A stretch of 16,895 nucleotides of DNA from JADDRA01 sp038233555 (GTDB lineage Bacteria; Actinomycetota; Acidimicrobiia; Acidimicrobiales; CADCSY01): contig JBBSLT010000039.1 of assembly GCA_038233555.1 (NCBI GenBank), positions 1 through 16,895 on the forward strand, in the 5' to 3' direction. Made by a program: the position numbers and the translations under genes. Under the pieces are notes generated by a model that did no database searches, was not told the origin of the DNA, and saw nothing but the letters and a program-made list of their open reading frames with translations. Below, in pieces: positions 14,882 through 16,895 of the stretch (positions are counted from its first letter, which is position 1; every line of letters starts with the position of its first letter).

Positions 14882-14917
14882 ATGCGCCGTACACAGATCT
14901 ACATCACCGAGGAGCAG
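14882..14917 (+). pseudogene. Remnant of a ribbon-helix-helix (VapB-type) antitoxin N-terminus
   Basis: MRRTQIYITEEQ is the beta-strand and first turn of an RHH antitoxin. The frame then reads into arginine-rich, meaningless sequence, so only about 12 codons survive. It is followed 20 bases later, in another frame, by the end of a PIN-domain toxin, as if an internal deletion joined the start of one gene to the end of the next. The sequence upstream (TGTATACCTACA) still looks promoter-like. Confidence 0.6.
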
Positions 14918-14936
14918 GTCAGCCGGAGGCGACGGC

Positions 14937-15179
14937 GATGCTGGCCGATGCCACCACGACCTCGGCTTGGGCCAGTGTCATCTCCTCATTCCCCTCACCG
15001 ACGTCATCGCCCGTCGTGCCGGGGCTCACCTTCGTCAGTTCCGGCGCTCTCACCCCGGCATCGATCTCGCCGACTACCTCATCGCTTCCACCGCCGAGGA
15101 GGCGGGCGCCTCACTCGTCACGCTGAACCTCAAGCGTTTCCCTATGTTCCCTGCACTCCGAGCCCCATGGCCGTCCTGA
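14937..15179 (+). pseudogene. Remnant of a PIN-domain (VapC-type) toxin, C-terminal part only
   Basis: The frame ending at the TGA at 15177 reads LIPLTDVIARRAGAHLRQFRR, then GIDLADYLIASTAEEAGASLVTLNLKRFPMF, the last third of a PIN ribonuclease with its late acidic residues (D in DLADYL). The N-terminal strand with the first catalytic aspartate and the middle of the domain are gone, and no start codon with a ribosome-binding site precedes it. Together with the antitoxin remnant it marks a decayed toxin-antitoxin pair. A separate tiny gene is unlikely. Confidence 0.72.
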
Positions 15180-15196
15180 TGCAGATCCGTCTTCGT

Positions 15197-15218
15197 CGTC
15201 AGCCGGTCGTCAGCCGGT
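15197..15218. repeat. Exact 11-bp tandem duplication at the end of exonuclease III
   Basis: CGTCAGCCGGT occurs twice head to tail (15197-15207 and 15208-15218). The stop codon of the minus-strand exonuclease gene (15210-15212) lies inside the right copy. This looks like a small replication-slippage event at the border between xthA and the toxin-antitoxin remnant. Confidence 0.65.
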
Positions 15219-15983
15219 GAACTCCGCCACCAAGGGAGCGTGGTCGGATGGGAGCTTGCCCTTGCGGGCGTTGCGGTCGATCAGCACCCAGGAGAGACGT
15301 TCGGCCAGGGGTGCGCTGGCGTAGAGCAGGTCGATCCGCATGCCCAGATGCTTGTGGAAGTTTCCCGCCCGGTAGTCCCACCAGGTGAACAGCTGGCCCT
15401 CCTGGTGTCGTTGGCGAAGGATGTCGACCAGGCCCCACTCAACCACCTCGGCCAAGGCGGTGCGCTCGGCACCGCTGACATGGGTGCCCCCGTGGCAGGC
15501 CGAGGCGTCCCAGACGTCCCGGTCGTCGGGAGCCACGTTGAAGTCGCCGCACACGACCACGTCGCCCCCCGGGTCGGCGACATGCTCCAGGTGCTGGCGG
15601 AGGCGACCCAGCCAGTCCAGCTTGTGGTTGTACATCTCGTGGCCGACGGCCCGACCATTGGGAACATAGACCGTCGCCACCCGAACCCCGCCGCAAGTGG
15701 CGGTGAGCATCCGCGCCTCCCGATCCACTTCGACCCCTGGGGCGAAACCGTCGACGACATCGTCGATGCCTCGACGGCTGAGGATGGCCACGCCGTTCCA
15801 GCGGCCTTCGCCGTGGTGCACCGCTTCGTATCCCAACGCAGAAAAGGCCAATGTGGGAAAGGCGTCGTCGGTGAGCTTGGTCTCCTGCAGGCAGAGCACG
15901 TCTGGGCCAACCTGGATGAGCCACTCTTCGACGCGTGACAGACGAGCCTTGAGGGAGTTCACGTTCCAGGTAGCGATGCGCAC
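15210..15983 (-). CDS. xthA: Exodeoxyribonuclease III (AP endonuclease, ExoIII/XthA type)
   Basis: This is a 257-residue base-excision repair enzyme that cuts DNA at abasic sites and removes 3' blocking groups. The endonuclease/exonuclease/phosphatase fold residues are all visible: N7 in TWNVNS, E34 in LQETK, Y105 in VYVPNG, D146 and N148 in GDFNVAP, and the catalytic pair D247-H248 in SDHAPL. The protein starts MRIATWNVNSLKARL, the standard family N-terminus, at the ATG at 15983. Its start lies 11 bases after the stop of the S1-domain protein gene, so the two are probably co-transcribed. Length and motifs are normal. Confidence 0.96.
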   Translation of the reverse strand: MRIATWNVNSLKARLSRVEEWLIQVGPDVLCLQETKLTDDAFPTLAFSALGYEAVHHGEGRWNGVAILSRRGIDDVVDGFAPGVEVDREARMLTATCGGVRVATVYVPNGRAVGHEMYNHKLDWLGRLRQHLEHVADPGGDVVVCGDFNVAPDDRDVWDASACHGGTHVSGAERTALAEVVEWGLVDILRQRHQEGQLFTWWDYRAGNFHKHLGMRIDLLYASAPLAERLSWVLIDRNARKGKLPSDHAPLVAEFTG

Positions 15984-15994
15984 TGGGCTGGCCC

Positions 15995-16855
15995 TTACGG
16001 GCTCTCCTCGCTACCGGCTGCCTCGCCGGGCGACGCAGCCTTGTCGGCCGCCGCCTTTCTAACCGGAGCCTTCTTCGGAGTCGCCTTCTTGGCGGCTCCC
16101 TTCTTCACCGTGGCCTTCTTAGCTGTGGCCTTCGTGACCGGAGCCTTCTTGGCCGAAGCTCTTTTCGCCGGAGCCTTCTTGGCCTCCGCCTTCTTGGCCC
16201 CCGCCTTCTTGGCTGGAGCCTTCTTGGCGGCTGCCTTCTTGGTGGCTGTCTTCTTGGCGGGAGCCTTTTTGGTGACCGCCTTCTTCCTGGTCGCCGCCTT
16301 CTTCGGAGCCGCCTCCGTAGCCACCGCCAGGCCGGGCTCCTCCTCGCCACGATGCTCGGAAGGCGCCTCTTGGGCATCGGATGCCCGGGCACCATCATCG
16401 CCCTCGACGCCAACGGGTACCGCCTTGCGTACTCGCCTCCGGCGGGGAGCGTCGGCCTCGTCAACCGGAGCGTCAGCTACGCCGACTTCTCCAGTCGCGG
16501 CCGGAGCCTGACGGATGCGGCGGGTTCGGCGCGGCTGCTCAGGCTCAGACGCCTCTGCAGTCGCCGTCTGGCTGCCGGCCTCTTGCCCGGTGGGCAAGGC
16601 AAGGTCGATGCCCCGCCGGGGCGCGTCGAGCGCATGCACGACGAAGTCGCGAACCTCTCCCCGAGGCAGCACGTCTCGTGCACTGCGGGGAGCTGGTTCA
16701 CCCATGAGCTTCAGCGCCAGGTAGCAGCGGACGTCGCCCACCTGGACAAAGGCGCCGTGGCTGGTGAATTCCACCACCTCGCCCTTGACCACGCTTCCCG
16801 GCCCGTGCTCGGCGATGAACTCGATGAAGGGCAGCGGCTCGTTCACGGCCTCCAT
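15995..16855 (-). CDS. S1-domain RNA-binding protein with histone H1-like Lys/Ala-repeat tail
   Basis: This 286-residue protein has three parts. Residues about 18-88 look like an S1 OB-fold (GSVVKGEVVEFTSHGAFVQVGDVRCYLAL, then a strand DFVVHALD). Residues 95-180 are a disordered acidic/arginine linker with RRTRRIR and RRRRVRK clusters. Residues 183-272 are a run of KKAxx pentapeptides of the KKAPA/KKATA kind, like the tails of bacterial histone H1-like proteins. The tail should bind DNA or RNA nonspecifically, so a nucleoid- or ribosome-associated role is likely. The ATG at 16855 lacks an obvious ribosome-binding site and the frame stays open to the window edge, so the true start may lie further upstream. 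The 15-base periodic repeat makes the tail prone to length variation. Confidence 0.85.
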   Translation of the reverse strand: MEAVNEPLPFIEFIAEHGPGSVVKGEVVEFTSHGAFVQVGDVRCYLALKLMGEPAPRSARDVLPRGEVRDFVVHALDAPRRGIDLALPTGQEAGSQTATAEASEPEQPRRTRRIRQAPAATGEVGVADAPVDEADAPRRRRVRKAVPVGVEGDDGARASDAQEAPSEHRGEEEPGLAVATEAAPKKAATRKKAVTKKAPAKKTATKKAAAKKAPAKKAGAKKAEAKKAPAKRASAKKAPVTKATAKKATVKKGAAKKATPKKAPVRKAAADKAASPGEAAGSEESP

Positions 16856-16895
16856 AGACGACGCGGACTGGCGAGACCTCGAGCTCCGCCCCGGC

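Noticed and set aside
16041..16511. A hydrophobic plus-strand frame that looks like a repeated membrane protein (AFLAGAFLA)
   Set aside because: It is the reverse complement of the KKAxx repeat; AAG-rich lysine codons read as CTT/TTC on the other strand give a false hydrophobic pattern.

Overview
This GC-rich window fits a high-GC actinobacterium. The order Acidimicrobiales is my best guess, inferred from a UvrD2-type helicase with an HRDC domain, a lysine/alanine-repeat S1-domain protein, and an actinobacterial-type uptake [NiFe]-hydrogenase. Only gene content and composition support this placement.

Left arm (1-3857, minus strand): a hydrogenase structural operon reads small subunit, large subunit, then a maturation protease that runs off the left edge. 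The large subunit keeps both nickel-binding CxxC pairs and a 20-residue C-terminal tail after DPCMPCTTH. The small subunit has no Tat signal and no membrane anchor. The features match the high-affinity, atmospheric-H2-type group 1h (formerly group 5) or a near relative such as 1l; I cannot separate these by eye. A divergent regulatory region (3858-4186) carries a 19-bp near-perfect palindrome and a 19-bp tandem repeat.

Centre (4187-12304, plus strand): a maturation and regulation cluster. Two small winged-helix regulators come first, one with a Cys/His-rich tail and one of the PadR family. A CooC-like nickel ATPase, HypC, a SIS-domain/HypC-like fusion, a GmhA-like SIS protein and HypD follow. 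These genes overlap or abut, consistent with one transcript to about 8606. HypE and HypF follow after hairpin-containing spacers. HypA and HypB are absent from the window. The CooC-like protein may do the nickel-insertion job, and the two degenerate SIS proteins look like an undescribed part of the maturation machinery. That is the most interesting point here.

Right arm (12305-16895): ordinary chromosome. It holds a UvrD2-like helicase, a small sigma-region-4-like protein, the wreck of a VapBC-type toxin-antitoxin pair, and a minus-strand pair of an S1/histone-H1-like protein followed by exonuclease III.
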